Shown: piece after piece, positions 8,509 through 19,100 of the stretch
Layout: every line of letters starts with the position of its first letter
Position numbering within the stretch: position 1 is the stretch's first letter
Position numbers and translations under genes: made by a program
Assembly (NCBI GenBank): GCA_019745565.1
Contig: JAIESW010000017.1
Span: 54,517 to 118,516 of the forward strand
DNA: 64,000 nucleotides
Reading direction: 5' to 3'
Source: Burkholderiales bacterium
GTDB taxonomy: Bacteria; Pseudomonadota; Gammaproteobacteria; Burkholderiales; Ga0077523
The notes under the pieces: model-generated
What the model saw: only the letters and a program-made list of their open reading frames with translations
What the model was told of the DNA's origin: nothing
Databases searched by the model: none

Positions 8509-9564
8509 ATGAAATTCGTCGACGAAGTCACCATCGAAGTCCACGCCGGCAAGGGCGGGGACGGCGTCGCCTCGTTCCGGCGCGAGAAGTTCGTGCCGCG
8601 CGGCGGTCCAGACGGCGGCGACGGCGGGCGCGGCGGCAGCGTGTACGCGATCGCCGACCGCAACATCAATACGCTGATCGAGTATCGCTACACCCGCATC
8701 CACCGCGCGCGGAACGGCGAGAAGGGGCGCGGTTCCGACTGCTACGGTGCCGGCGCGGACGACATCGAGCTGCGCGTTCCGGTCGGCACGGTGGTGACGG
8801 ACCTCGATACCGGGGTACGCCTCGCGGACCTCGCCCACGACGGCGAACGCGCGCTGCTCGCCAAGGGCGGCGAAGGCGGCCTCGGCAATCTGCACTTCAA
8901 GTCGAGCACCAACCGCGCGCCGCGGCAATGCACGCCCGGACAACCCGGCGAGAGCCGTCGCCTGCAGCTCGAGCTGAAAGTGCTCGCGGACATCGGTCTT
9001 CTCGGTCTGCCGAACGCCGGCAAATCCACGTTCATCCGTGCGGTGTCCGCGGCACGGCCCAAGGTCGCGGACTATCCGTTCACGACCTTGTATCCCAACC
9101 TCGGTGTGGTCCGGGTCGCCGAATCGCGCAGCTTCGTGATCGCCGACATCCCGGGGCTCATCGAAGGCGCCGCCGAAGGCGCAGGCCTCGGCCACCAGTT
9201 CCTGCGGCATCTGGCACGCACGCGCCTCTTGCTGCACATCGTCGACATCGCACCGGTCGATCCGGACGCCGATCCGGTCCGCGACGCCCGCAGCATCGTC
9301 GAGGAACTGCGCAAGTACGACGAGACGCTGTATCGCAAGCCGCGCTGGCTCGTGCTCAACAAGATCGACGCGCTCGATCCGGCGGAGCGGGAAGCGCGCG
9401 TCCGAGCCTTCGTGGACGACTATCTCGCGGGCCAGCCGACGCCGGTGTTCGCCATCTCCGCCCTGCAAGGCGAAGGCTGTCGCGAACTCACGTTCAAGGT
9501 GATGGACTACCTCGACAGCGTCCGGGAATCGGTTCCGGACCCGGTCGCCGCCGATGATGAATAA
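8509..9564 (+). CDS. obgE: Obg/CgtA GTPase
   Basis: An essential GTPase that binds the 50S subunit and links ribosome assembly to growth. Of 351 residues, the first about 158 form the glycine-rich Obg fold ([20 protein letters not shown] and later Gly repeats). The G domain follows with GLPNAGKST (G1), [12 protein letters not shown] (G3) and NKID (G4). The C-terminus is short, as in many proteobacteria. Its last codons overlap the proB start by 11 bp, so translation is probably coupled. Confidence 0.96.
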   Translation: MKFVDEVTIEVHAGKGGDGVASFRREKFVPRGGPDGGDGGRGGSVYAIADRNINTLIEYRYTRIHRARNGEKGRGSDCYGAGADDIELRVPVGTVVTDLDTGVRLADLAHDGERALLAKGGEGGLGNLHFKSSTNRAPRQCTPGQPGESRRLQLELKVLADIGLLGLPNAGKSTFIRAVSAARPKVADYPFTTLYPNLGVVRVAESRSFVIADIPGLIEGAAEGAGLGHQFLRHLARTRLLLHIVDIAPVDPDADPVRDARSIVEELRKYDETLYRKPRWLVLNKIDALDPAEREARVRAFVDDYLAGQPTPVFAISALQGEGCRELTFKVMDYLDSVRESVPDPVAADDE

Positions 9565-10681
9565 GAGCTCCGTCGCGGCCGCCGCCCGGCGCATCGTGGT
9601 GAAGGTGGGTTCCAGTCTGGTCACCAACGGTGGCCAGGGCCTGGACCAGCAGGCGCTTGCCATGTGGACCACGCAGATCGCCACCTTGGCGCGCGCGGGC
9701 AAGCAGGTGATCCTGGTCTCGAGCGGCGCGGTCGCGGAAGGCATGCAACGCCTGGGGTGGAAGCGCCGACCGAAGGCGCTGCACGAACTGCAGGCCGCTG
9801 CCGCGGTGGGGCAGATGGGCCTGGTCCAGGCCTACGAATCGTGCTTCCGCGGCCACGACATGCGCACGGCGCAGGTCCTGCTCACCCACGACGATCTTGC
9901 CGACCGCAAGCGCTACCTGAACGCGCGTTCGACGCTGCGCACGCTGCTCGACCTGGGCATCATCCCGGTCATCAACGAGAACGACACGGTCGCCACCGAC
10001 GAGATCCGCTTCGGTGACAACGACACGTTGGGTGCGCTGGTGACCAACCTGGTCGAAGCGGACGTGCTGATCATCCTCACCGATCAGCCGGGCCTGTTCA
10101 CGGCTGATCCCCGCAAGGATCCGAAGGCAACGCTGGTGGCCGAGGCCCGCGCCGGCGACCCGGCGCTCGAAGCCATGGCCGGCGGTGCCGGCACCCAGTT
10201 CGGCTCGGGCGGCATGCTGACCAAGATCCTCGCCGCCAAACGCGCCGCTCGCAGCGGCGCTCACACCATCATCGCTTCGGGTCGGGAAACCGACGTGCTC
10301 GCCCGCCTCGCCGCCGGCGAAGCCATCGGCACCCAACTCGTCGCCGAACCGATGACGCTCGCGGCGCGCAAGCAATGGCTCGCCGATCACCTGCAGGTGC
10401 GGGGACGCCTGCACCTCGATGCCGGTGCCACGAAGGCACTGGTCACCGACGGCAAGAGCCTCTTGCCGATCGGCGTGCAGGCGCTGGACGGTGAGTTCGA
10501 TCGCGGCGAGGTCGTCACATGCCTCGACCCGACCGGCCGTGAAGTCGCGCGGGGCCTGGTGAACTACAACGCCGCGGAAACCCGTCGCATCCTGCGCGCG
10601 CCGACGGCGGAGATCGAAGCCCGGCTCGGGTACATCGACGACCCCGAACTGATCCACCGGGATAACCTCGTTCTGCTTTAG
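9554..10681 (+). CDS. proB: Glutamate 5-kinase
   Basis: First step of proline synthesis: ATP-dependent phosphorylation of glutamate. The 375-residue protein has an amino-acid kinase domain ([63 protein letters not shown]). A C-terminal PUA domain starts at about residue 285. The start codons are tandem ATGATG inside the end of obgE. proA is not in the window. Confidence 0.96.
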   Translation: MMNKSSVAAAARRIVVKVGSSLVTNGGQGLDQQALAMWTTQIATLARAGKQVILVSSGAVAEGMQRLGWKRRPKALHELQAAAAVGQMGLVQAYESCFRGHDMRTAQVLLTHDDLADRKRYLNARSTLRTLLDLGIIPVINENDTVATDEIRFGDNDTLGALVTNLVEADVLIILTDQPGLFTADPRKDPKATLVAEARAGDPALEAMAGGAGTQFGSGGMLTKILAAKRAARSGAHTIIASGRETDVLARLAAGEAIGTQLVAEPMTLAARKQWLADHLQVRGRLHLDAGATKALVTDGKSLLPIGVQALDGEFDRGEVVTCLDPTGREVARGLVNYNAAETRRILRAPTAEIEARLGYIDDPELIHRDNLVLL

Positions 10682-10718
10682 CAGAGCGAGATCGCGCCGA
10701 GACCCGTCGCTAGGTCGT

Positions 10719-11312
10719 CTAGTCCGTCCTGCGGTCGCGCAGCGCGCGCTGCTCGCGCATGCGGGTGAAGATCGCCTTCGCATCCTTCAGCGGATCGCCG
10801 TTCAACCCGCAGAAGTAGTCCTTGGCCAGCGTGTATCGGATCGCGTTGTAGCCGCGCTCCTCCACCTTCTGCCACTCGGCCTCGCTGGGGCGTGCCCAGC
10901 TGCCGTCGGACCGTCCCAGGGCGAGCGTCTTCCATTCCGCCGGATCGCAGCGGATGCCCTCGTAGGACACGTTGCGGGCACCCTGCGGTGACGTGACGAC
11001 GAGCGTGTAGCGCACGATCGCATCGGGCGTCACCGTCAGCGCCTTGCTGTCGAGCTCGATCTTGTTGTCCGTCAGGTTGCGCAGCGTGATCTGGCGCAGG
11101 TCCGCGTCGACCGGGGCCGGCGGAAACTCCAGGTCCTGCTCCGGCAGGCGCTCGCGCGGCGCGAAGATGGACGAGCGCGTGCTCGGCAACGCGGTATCGG
11201 GGATGTCGGCACTGCCCCGGCCGCGCGCCGGCTCCGCGGGTTGCGGCGAGACGCCGGAGCAGGCCGCGAGCACAGCCAGCGTCAGCGCTGCAGCGACGAG
11301 CCCCTGCTTCAA
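10719..11312 (-). CDS. CNP1-like family lipoprotein
   Basis: A 197-residue protein with a lipoprotein signal peptide (LAVLAACSG, lipidated Cys near residue 18), so probably anchored in the outer membrane facing the periplasm. The rest resembles the CNP1-like family (TVTPDAIVRYTLVVTSPQGARN, RCDPAEWKTLALG, FCGLNGDP). Its function is not established. It follows the DUF3501 gene with an ATGA overlap, so it is translationally coupled to the rubrerythrin-associated cassette. Convergent with proB. Confidence 0.8.
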   Translation of the reverse strand: MKQGLVAAALTLAVLAACSGVSPQPAEPARGRGSADIPDTALPSTRSSIFAPRERLPEQDLEFPPAPVDADLRQITLRNLTDNKIELDSKALTVTPDAIVRYTLVVTSPQGARNVSYEGIRCDPAEWKTLALGRSDGSWARPSEAEWQKVEERGYNAIRYTLAKDYFCGLNGDPLKDAKAIFTRMREQRALRDRRTD

Positions 11313-11926
11313 GGCTTCAGGTCACCCAACAGCGACCGGCGCACGTCCGGATCGACCGGATCGAGAGTCGCGGTGTAGTTCGGGTGGTCCACGCCGACGA
11401 CCAGTGCGGCACCGTCCGTCAGCGCCTGCTTCATCGCCGCCGTCAGCTCGAAACGCAGGAAATGCACCGAGGACGTCTTCTCCTCGTTCTCGCGTTCGAG
11501 ATCCTCGTCGGCAATCGCGTACACCTTCGCCTGTCCCCGCACCTGCACGTAGACCCTGTCCTCGATGCCCTTCAGGCGCGCCAACTCCACCTGGCGTTGC
11601 GCGACGTCCGGATACTCGATCAGCATCGTCGCCTTCCAGTTGCTGCCATCCGGCACGAGCGGATTGTACGCATTCAACTCGTCCTGGATGCCGGCTTCCT
11701 CGAAGATCTTCTCGATGCGCAGCATCTCCTGGATCTGGTAGCGCAGAGTGAGTTCGTCCTCGAAGATCAGCGTCAGATGTTCACCCAGATGCACCTTGCG
11801 GTTGCGCTTGTGCGCCAGCACCTTGGCACGGAACTCCTTGCGGTTGCGTGCGTACGCTTCGAGGGTCATCAGGCTTTCGCGGGTGATGGCCGGCATGGCG
11901 GTCCTTTCTGCAACGACAGCTTCCAT
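11309..11926 (-). CDS. DUF3501 family protein
   Basis: A soluble protein of about 205 residues matching DUF3501, a family encoded next to rubrerythrin and a CCG-domain Fe-S protein in many proteobacteria. Recognisable segments are [38 protein letters not shown] and [20 protein letters not shown]. Two starts are plausible: ATG 11926 (GAGGA upstream) and ATG 11896 (AAAGGA upstream); the second gives an N-terminus closer to the family. No catalytic residues can be assigned. Confidence 0.85.
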   Translation of the reverse strand: MEAVVAERTAMPAITRESLMTLEAYARNRKEFRAKVLAHKRNRKVHLGEHLTLIFEDELTLRYQIQEMLRIEKIFEEAGIQDELNAYNPLVPDGSNWKATMLIEYPDVAQRQVELARLKGIEDRVYVQVRGQAKVYAIADEDLERENEEKTSSVHFLRFELTAAMKQALTDGAALVVGVDHPNYTATLDPVDPDVRRSLLGDLKP

Positions 11927-11949
11927 CGGTCTTCCTCGGTTCGGTCGGC

Positions 11950-13272
11950 CTACAGTCCGTAGGCAACGCGGATCAGGGTGAGCGGGTGTTCCTTGGCCGT
12001 GTCGGGATTGCCCATCCCCTGCAGGATGTGGCGACCGGCGATGGCGCAGTCGGAACTCACGTAGTCGGGCTGGTTGTTGCCCATCGCCTTGAACACCGGC
12101 CGGCCGATCTTCATCGAGTCCTTGAAGTACTCGGACTTCACGCCCCAGGTGCCGTCGTGACCGGAACAGCGTTCCACGACGTTGACCTTGGTGTCGGGAA
12201 CGAGTTCGAGCATCTCGCGCGTCTTCTGCCCCATGTTCTGCACGCGCAGATGGCAGGGGATGTGGTACGAGACCTTGCCGAGCGGTTTCTTGAAGTCGGT
12301 CTTGAGCATGCCGTCCTTGTACCGCAGCACCAGGTACTCGAACGGATCGAACATCGCGTCCTGCACCGCCTTCACGTCCGCATCGTCGGGGAACATGAGC
12401 GGCAGCTCCTGCTTGAACATCAGCGTACAGGACGGCACCGCGGTCAGGATCGCGTAGCCCTCGCGCGCATACTTTGCGAGCACCGGGATGTTGCCCTCCT
12501 TCAGCTTCTTCACCGCATCGAGGTCGCCCAGTTCGAGCTTGGGCATGCCGCAGCAGTTCTCCTTCTCGACCACGACGTGGGGGATCTCGTTGTGCTTCAG
12601 GATCCGGATGAGGTCGTGGCCGATACCGGGCTCGTTGTAGTTCACGTAGCAGGTCGAGAAGATCGCGACCTTGCCCGGGGTGTTCTTGCCCTCCCGCACG
12701 GCGAAGGATGCATCCGGCTTCGCGGTGCTGCGGAACTTCGCGCTGTCGTATTCGGGCAGCTGCCGCTCCGCAGCGATGCCCAGCACGCTGTCCATCATCT
12801 TGCGCGTCGCCGGCGTCTTGTTGACCGTGTTCACAACCTGCACGACCACAGGAATCGAGGCGAGCTTGCCGACGATATCCGTCGAAGACAGCAGCTTGTC
12901 GCGGAAGTTGGTCTTGCCCTGCTTGTACTTCACCGCCTTGGCCCGCAGCATCAGGTGCGGGAAGTCCACGTTCCATTCGTGCGGCGGCACGTAGGGGCAC
13001 TTCGTCATGTAGCACAGGTCGCACAGGTAGCACTGGTCGACCACCTTGACGTAGTCCTCCTTCTTCACGCCCTCCACTTCCAGGGTCTCGTTGTTGTCGA
13101 CGAGATCGAAGAGAGTCGGGAAGGAGTTGCACAGGCTGACGCACCGGCGGCAGCCGTGGCAGATGTCGTAGACGCGCTCGAGCTCTTCATTGAGCTTCTG
13201 CTCGTCGTAGTACTCCGGGTTCTGCCAGTCGATCGGATGGCGAGTGGGGGCTTCGAGGCTGCCTTCGCGCAT
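11950..13272 (-). CDS. Fe-S binding CCG-domain oxidoreductase (GlpC / heterodisulfide reductase type)
   Basis: A 440-residue soluble electron-transfer protein. Two 4Fe-4S ferredoxin motifs lie near the N-terminus, [11 protein letters not shown] and [13 protein letters not shown]. Two cysteine-rich CCG domains follow: the first holds CYVNYN and NCCGMPK. The second, PCHLRV with ERCSGHDG, has Ser in place of one Cys, so one cluster site may be altered. No membrane segment and no flavin-binding site are visible. It sits between rubrerythrin and DUF3501, so it probably passes electrons to the rubrerythrin system; this is inference from context. Confidence 0.87.
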   Translation of the reverse strand: MREGSLEAPTRHPIDWQNPEYYDEQKLNEELERVYDICHGCRRCVSLCNSFPTLFDLVDNNETLEVEGVKKEDYVKVVDQCYLCDLCYMTKCPYVPPHEWNVDFPHLMLRAKAVKYKQGKTNFRDKLLSSTDIVGKLASIPVVVQVVNTVNKTPATRKMMDSVLGIAAERQLPEYDSAKFRSTAKPDASFAVREGKNTPGKVAIFSTCYVNYNEPGIGHDLIRILKHNEIPHVVVEKENCCGMPKLELGDLDAVKKLKEGNIPVLAKYAREGYAILTAVPSCTLMFKQELPLMFPDDADVKAVQDAMFDPFEYLVLRYKDGMLKTDFKKPLGKVSYHIPCHLRVQNMGQKTREMLELVPDTKVNVVERCSGHDGTWGVKSEYFKDSMKIGRPVFKAMGNNQPDYVSSDCAIAGRHILQGMGNPDTAKEHPLTLIRVAYGL

Positions 13273-13302
13273 GGTCCTGGGAATTGCAGTGAAACGAGAC
13301 GG

Positions 13303-13337
13303 AAAAACCGGCGCGGGGCGGATGCCCGCCCCGCGCC
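13303..13337 (-). terminator. Rho-independent terminator after rubrerythrin
   Basis: On the minus strand a perfect 12-bp GC stem (GGCGCGGGGCGG / CCGCCCCGCGCC, 4-nt loop) is followed by GGTTTTT. It lies between rubrerythrin and the Fe-S protein gene. Rubrerythrin is therefore likely expressed mainly alone, with limited read-through into the downstream genes. Confidence 0.75.
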
Positions 13338-13352
13338 TTACGACCTCATCAG

Positions 13353-13772
13353 TCAGTCGGCCAAAGCGTCCAGGGCCTTCTGGAAGCGGTTCGCGTGCGA
13401 CCGCTCGGCCTTGGCGAGCGTCTCGAACCAGTCGGCGATCTCGTCGAAACCCTCTTCGCGAGCCGACTTCGCCATGCCCGGGTACATGTCGGTGTACTCG
13501 TGGGTTTCGCCGGCGATGGACGCCTTCAGGTTGTCGCGGGTACCGCCGATCGGCAGGCCGGTCGCGGGGTCACCCACTTGCTCGAGGTACTCGAGGTGGC
13601 CGTGCGCGTGACCGGTCTCACCTTCGGCAGTGGAGCGGAACACGGCCGCCACGTCGTTCTGGCCTTCCACATCGGCCTTGTTTGCGAAGTACAAGTAGCG
13701 GCGGTTCGCCTGGGATTCGCCGGCAAACGCGTCCTTCAGATTCTTCTCGGTCTTCGAGCCTTTGAGTTGCAT
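13353..13772 (-). CDS. Rubrerythrin family protein without rubredoxin domain
   Basis: A di-iron peroxidase-type protein that removes hydrogen peroxide. The four-helix-bundle ligands show as [37 protein letters not shown] and [12 protein letters not shown]. At 139 residues it lacks the C-terminal Cys4 rubredoxin domain, so it needs an outside electron donor; the downstream Fe-S protein is a candidate. The start is ATG 13772 because GGAGG lies 5 nt upstream; an earlier ATG overlaps that ribosome site. Confidence 0.92.
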   Translation of the reverse strand: MQLKGSKTEKNLKDAFAGESQANRRYLYFANKADVEGQNDVAAVFRSTAEGETGHAHGHLEYLEQVGDPATGLPIGGTRDNLKASIAGETHEYTDMYPGMAKSAREEGFDEIADWFETLAKAERSHANRFQKALDALAD

Positions 13773-13841
13773 ATCAGCCTCCACATGTCTTGCGATGAAC
13801 AGGATCCGGACCGAGGCCCGGCACTGCAGCGCGGTCAGAAA

Positions 13842-13856
13842 TTAGACTAAATCTAA
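13842..13856. promoter_or_regulatory. Palindromic operator candidate upstream of rubrerythrin
   Basis: TTAGA-CTAAA-TCTAA is a perfect 5-bp-arm palindrome in an AT-rich patch about 70 nt before the rubrerythrin start, overlapping where the promoter should be. It could bind a redox or iron-sulfur regulator. I cannot assign it to OxyR, IscR or Fur with confidence. Confidence 0.4.
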
Positions 13857-13974
13857 ACCGTAAACGAAGTATATGGCGAGCCTCCCGCGGGTGTCAAAAG
13901 CCCCCGCCGGAAATTGCCGACCCACGGTTAACTCTCTGAAATTCGCCGCGAATCGCGCCACCGAACGATGCCGG

Positions 13975-14733
13975 TCAGCGCGCCGGCAGGCGCACTTGCA
14001 CGATCCCGTCAGCGCTCGGCCGGGCGCGCTCCACGATGCCGAGCACGACCTGGGCGGCGTCGCTCTTCGACGCTGCGACCACGATGTCCTGCACGATGGC
14101 CTGGTAGGAGCGATCGCCCTGGAGGACTTCGGCGCGATCGCCACGCCGCAACCCGGCGGCCACGGCAGGGGCGATCCGTGCGACCACTTCGGCGGTGCTG
14201 TCGTCCTGGAGTTGCACGACCGGCTGCCCCACCGTGACTGCCTCGCCGGACGCCACGAGCCAGCGGGTCACGCGCCCCGGTCTCGGGCTCACCAGTTCCG
14301 TCGCCGCCCGTGACCAGCGGGCATGTCTCAATTCGGTGGCGGCCGTCCCCACACCGATCTCGGCTTCGAGGACCGCGACGCGCATGGGTCCCAGATCGAG
14401 CGTCGTGGTGATCGAGGGCGAATAGACGCGCAGCTGCTCCGGATCGATGCTCTCGGTCACCTGGATCCAGCGCGTTTGTGCAGCAGCCATCGCCTGCTGC
14501 GCCTGCGCGAGTCGCGCATCGAAGGGCTCGGGATTCAATCGCGCCACCACCTGACCTTGTCCGATGCTCTCCTGCGCACCGACGGACGGTTCGAGCAATA
14601 CGCCACCCACTTCGAACGCGAGGTTCCAGCGCTCTGCCGCCCGCAGCTCAGCCGGCCAGGTGCGCTCGGCGGATGGCGCTGCCGCGCATGCCGTCAGCGC
14701 AACAATCACCAACGCCGACAGCACACGGCTCAT
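13975..14733 (-). CDS. HlyD-type periplasmic adaptor-like lipoprotein (short)
   Basis: A 252-residue protein with a lipoprotein signal (VIVALTACAAAP). It has the two half-motifs of a membrane-fusion adaptor: NLAFEVGGVLLEPSVGAQ with VVARLNPEPFDARLAQAQ, then VSPRPGRVTRWLVASGEAV. It is shorter than usual adaptors (350 or more residues). No inner-membrane pump or outer-membrane channel is encoded beside it. Its start overlaps the serine hydrolase stop by ATGA, so the two are coupled. It probably belongs to the regulon of the neighbouring STAND-BTAD protein. Confidence 0.75.
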   Translation of the reverse strand: MSRVLSALVIVALTACAAAPSAERTWPAELRAAERWNLAFEVGGVLLEPSVGAQESIGQGQVVARLNPEPFDARLAQAQQAMAAAQTRWIQVTESIDPEQLRVYSPSITTTLDLGPMRVAVLEAEIGVGTAATELRHARWSRAATELVSPRPGRVTRWLVASGEAVTVGQPVVQLQDDSTAEVVARIAPAVAAGLRRGDRAEVLQGDRSYQAIVQDIVVAASKSDAAQVVLGIVERARPSADGIVQVRLPAR

Positions 14734-15884
14734 CGGCGCGATCCGGCATCCACTGCGGCCGCCACCAGCTTCACGAACTCGCCCAGTTTCGGGATATCGA
14801 GCCAGCGCACCACCGCCACGATGTCGCGATCGGGATCGACATAGATCATGTTCCCGCCCGAACCGAGCGCGAAGTAGCTGCGCGGCGGCACGTCGCGGAA
14901 GACCGGACTCGAATCCGCCGGCAACCAGAACAGATAGCCGTAGAACGGCGCGATGTCGACCGGCTTCGTCGCCATGTCGACCCAGCGTTCCGACAGGATC
15001 CGCTTGCCCGCCCACTCGCCGCGGCGCAGCCACAGATACCCGAAGCGCGCATGGTCACGCGTGCTCGCCCACATGCCGCCGCCCCAATGCGTGCCGCCGC
15101 TCACCGACTGCACGCGGCGCCCGTTGAGATCGATGTACGAATTGAAATAGCCGTACCACGCCCAGTCCGACGAGGCGCCGATCGGATCCATCACCAGTTC
15201 CTTGAGCACCTCGGGCAACGGCCGCTGCCACACGCGCAGCAGCGACAGCGCCAGCCGGTTCACGCGGACATCGTTGTACTCCCAGAAAGTGCCCGGCTGC
15301 TGCAGGGTGCGGTGGTAGCCGCGCCGGCGATCGGCCACGTCGGGCTTGTCCCACAGCACGCCTTCCCACTCGCTGGTGTGCGTGAGCAGCATGTGCCAAG
15401 TGATCGGCGCATTGTGGGGCGAGTCGAACCCGCCGTCCTTCACGCGGACACCCACGGGCTCGTTCACGTCGGGCACGAGCCCACGATCGAACGCGAGGCC
15501 GGCCATCGTGGACAGGTAGCTCTTCGCCACGCTGAACGTCACGTCCACGCGTTTCGTGTCGCCCCATTCCGCGACGATGTAGCCGTGCCGCAGGATGATG
15601 CCGTTCTGCCCCCCGCGCGGCTTCACCGGCCCGATGATTTCCGGATAGGGCTCCTGGGCCGTGTCCTTCTCGATCTGCGCCCGCACGTCGACGGGCCAGT
15701 TCACTTCGTTCGCCTGTGCGAACTTCACGGCGGCGGCGAGCTTTTCGGCGTCAAAGCCCAGCGCCTGCGGTGCGCGGGTTGCCCAGCCATCGCCGGCCGG
15801 CGGGAAATAGGGGGGCTCGGCACCGGCGGGCAACGCGACAGCGATGAACGACAACGGGATCCATAGCGAGCGGGCGAGACCCAT
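14730..15884 (-). CDS. Secreted serine hydrolase, beta-lactamase class C fold
   Basis: A 384-residue exported protein of the beta-lactamase / penicillin-binding / esterase EstB family. A signal peptide (ARSLWIPLSFIAVALPAGA) is followed by the nucleophile motif FSVAKSYLSTMAG (SxxK) and the YND motif (FWEYNDVRVN). GGTHWGGGMW is the likely third active-site region. Substrate unknown. ATG 15884 gives a proper signal peptide, though the ribosome site is weak. The first gene of a two-gene unit, preceded by regulatory site C. Confidence 0.82.
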   Translation of the reverse strand: MGLARSLWIPLSFIAVALPAGAEPPYFPPAGDGWATRAPQALGFDAEKLAAAVKFAQANEVNWPVDVRAQIEKDTAQEPYPEIIGPVKPRGGQNGIILRHGYIVAEWGDTKRVDVTFSVAKSYLSTMAGLAFDRGLVPDVNEPVGVRVKDGGFDSPHNAPITWHMLLTHTSEWEGVLWDKPDVADRRRGYHRTLQQPGTFWEYNDVRVNRLALSLLRVWQRPLPEVLKELVMDPIGASSDWAWYGYFNSYIDLNGRRVQSVSGGTHWGGGMWASTRDHARFGYLWLRRGEWAGKRILSERWVDMATKPVDIAPFYGYLFWLPADSSPVFRDVPPRSYFALGSGGNMIYVDPDRDIVAVVRWLDIPKLGEFVKLVAAAVDAGSRR

Positions 15885-16005
15885 GAGCAATTCATTCAGC
15901 CGAGGATGAAGGGGTGATCGATGGTAGTGGCTCGCCACGCGACACTCAACCGAGCGCCGACGCACCCGGGCAGCCGCACCCGCACGCCGCGCCGGAGTTC
16001 CGGGT

Positions 16006-16026
16006 TGACCGATTGGGTACCGATCG
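16006..16026 (-). promoter_or_regulatory. 11-bp direct-repeat operator, site C (serine hydrolase unit)
   Basis: On the minus strand: CGATCGGT-ACC-CAATCGGT followed by CA. The repeats are 11 bp apart, 122 bp before the serine hydrolase start. The core is the same as sites A, B and F. Unlike the others, no -10-like hexamer is seen 14 nt beyond it. Confidence 0.7.
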
Positions 16027-16129
16027 GCAACGAGTGACGAGAAGGACGGTCCTGACCCCCGCCTCGCGCTACCGGCCGCCGCAACCGGCCGCTATGCTGT
16101 CGTCAAGCCATCGTTGAACGGGCAATCCG

Positions 16130-19100
16130 GTGATCGAACCAGCGTCGTCACTCGCGAAACTCTCGAGGCCTCGGCTGCACCGCCCGCTGCAGCGGGTGCG
16201 CCTGTTCGAACTGCTGGAAGCGCACGGCGACCGGCCCGTCCTCTGGATCTGCGGTCCTCCCGGCGCCGGCAAGACGACCCTCGTCGCCACCTGGCTCGAC
16301 CAGCTTGCGGTTCCGGCGCTCTGGTATCACGCCGACCCCGGGGACAAGGATCCCGGAGCGTTCTTTGCCTACCTGGCCGAACTCGCCCATGCGACGGCCG
16401 GGGCAGCCGGCCGCGGTCTCCCCGTTTTCGGCCCCGAGCATGAGCGCGACACCTCCGCCTTTGCTCGCCTGTTCTTCAGGCGACTCTTCGCCGTCCTGCC
16501 GACGGATGCCGTGCTGGTGATCGACAACCATCACGACGCCGCCGGCAGCGCATTCGATGCCTTGCTGCGCGATGCCACGGTCGAGGTGCCGCCCGGTCGG
16601 CGACTCGTCGTCGTTAGCCGTGCCGAGGTGCCGCCCGCGCTGTCGCGCGCCCTCGCGAACCAGTCGATCGGCCGCATCGGCTGGGACGAGCTGCGCCTCA
16701 CCCCCGGTGAATCGGAACAGCTTCTCTCGGACCGGACGTCGATGCATCCGGCCCAGGCGGCGGAACTGCATCGGGTCTGCGGCGGGTGGGCAGCGGGTCT
16801 CATCCTCATGGCAAGTTCCACCCGGACGTTCCCGGCGCTCAGCGCCGAGTCCGAGGGTGCCGCGCTCTTCGAATACTTCGCGACCGAAGTGTTCGAGGCA
16901 ATTCCGGAGGCGGATCGCTCGGTCCTGCTCGCCACGGCAGCCTTTCCGCAGTTCACGGTGGAGATGGCCGTGGCCATCTCCGGCCAAGCTGCCGCCGGCA
17001 CGTTGCTCGATCGCCTCGCGGAGCGGCAGTACTTCACCGAGCGGCGGGTCGCGCAGGAGGCGGCGTTTCGCTATCACGATCTGTTTCGCGACTACCTGCA
17101 GGCGCAGGCCGTCCGGACCTTCGGCCCCACGGCGTGGCAGGGGACGCTCGAACGCGCGGCCGCCATCCTGTTCGGTCGGGGCGACGCCGACGCCGCCATC
17201 GAGTGCCTCAGAGCAGCGGAGAACTGGCCGGCCGTCGGTGATGCCGTGGCCCTGCATGCACGCCCGCTGCTGGCGAAAGGGCGTTGGCGCACGGTGCTTG
17301 GCTGGCTGGATCAAATCCCCGCCGCGACGCTCGAATCCAATCCCTGGCTGCTCTACTGGCGCGGGTCCGCTCGCGCGGGCTCCGATCCTCCCGGCGGCCG
17401 ATCGATCCTGGAGAAGGCGTTCGCCGCGTTCGGTGCGGCAGGCGACGCGACCGGACAGCTCACCACCTGCGCCGCGATCCTGCATTCGTTCTTCTCCGAG
17501 TGGAACAACGGCGCGTCGATGGAGCCCTGGATCGAAGCGACCGAGCGATTGCTGTCCGCCGACGCCGCGATGCCGCCCGGCGTGCGCGAAACCGCATTGC
17601 CGGCGCTGGTCCATGCGATGCTCGTCCGGATGCCGACGAATGCGCGCCTGCCGGAATATGCGCGGGAGGTCGAACGCAACGTTCAGCTGGCCGTCGACCC
17701 GAACGAACGTCTGTCGATGGCGATGACGCTGATGTACTACTTCGACGAGATGGGCGAATTCGACCGCTCCGGCGCCGCCTTCGAACGCATCGAACCGGAT
17801 CTGGCACGCGACGATGCGTTGCCGATCAATCGTTGCTTCGGGTGGTATCGCCTGAGCTATCACGCCTACTTCTGCAGCGATTTTGCCGCAGCCCGGGAAG
17901 CGCAACGCAACGGCATCGGCATCGCGCGCGAATTCGGGCTCGGCGAACTCGAATACGTCACCCGCGTCTCCCAGGCGATGACGGTGCTGGCCAACGGAGA
18001 CGTCGACGCGATGCAACAGCTGCGAGGCGAACTGCTCCGCGTCCTGATCCCGCAGGTGCATCAGCATGCCATTGCGTTTCAATGGCTCGACCTGTGGTCG
18101 GCCCTGGTCGCGGAGGATCTCGGTGAAGCGCGCCGCATCTGGGACGGATTCTCTCGGCTCCCGCCGGCAGGCGTTCCGATCTACACGAAGTACAACCACG
18201 CCGTCGTCTGGTTGATGTGCATCGAAGGCAAGGCCGCCGCGGCGCTCGAGCGCGTCACGGCCTGGCGCGGGCCCCTCGTCCAGCTCGACAACGACTGGAC
18301 CGAGTTCAACTTCCTGGCCATGGAAGCGTGTGCCTGCCTGCATCTGCCCGACGAGCAGCGAGCCGACGCGGCGCTGCACGCGATGATGACCCTCGGTCGG
18401 CGCCACCGCTACTCTAACCTTGCGACCTGGGTTCCGCGCATGGCTTCCGAGCTCTGCGCCGCCGCATGGGCACGGGGCATCGAAACCGAGTACGTCCGTT
18501 GGCTCGTGAGCTCGCGCGGCCTCGATCCGCCGGAACCCGATACGCCCGACTGGCCGCGCGCGATCGAGGTGCGTACGCTCGGCACGTTCGCGATCACCCT
18601 CGATGGACGTGCCGTGGATTTCGGACAGAAGACGCCGCGGCGACCGCTGGCGCTGCTCAAAGCGGTCATCAGTGCCGGGCCGGCAGGCCTCTCGACGGAG
18701 CGTGCCCGCGCGCTGCTTTGGACCGAACTGGACGGCGATGCCGCCGCCGAGGCACTGGCGGCGGCGTTGCACAGACTGCGCAAGGTGCTCGGCGACCCGA
18801 ACGCATTGCGGCTGAACGACGGGCGCATCACCATCGACCACCGGATGGTGTGGGTCGATGCCTTCGCCTTCGACCGCCTTGCGGAACACGCCCATGAGCA
18901 TGCCCAGCATCAGGCACTCGAACTCTATCGCGGCCCGTATCTGCCTCTAGACGAGACCGAGAATTGGTCGATCTCCATGCGCGACCGCCTGCGCGCGCGC
19001 TTCGCGACGCTCGTGACCCGCCGGGCGCTGGCGCTGGAGCGGACCTCCCGGTTCGAAGAGGCCATCGCGTGCTACCACGCCGGCATCGGCGCGGAGCCTC

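Noticed and set aside
13842..13856. OxyR, IscR or Fur site
   Set aside because: The palindrome TTAGA-N5-TCTAA does not fit these consensus sequences well enough; kept as an unassigned operator.
16049..18910. A long minus-strand open frame across the STAND-BTAD gene
   Set aside because: It is the mirror of a real plus-strand gene in GC-rich DNA. It lacks recognisable motifs, while the plus frame has Walker motifs and a clear winged helix.
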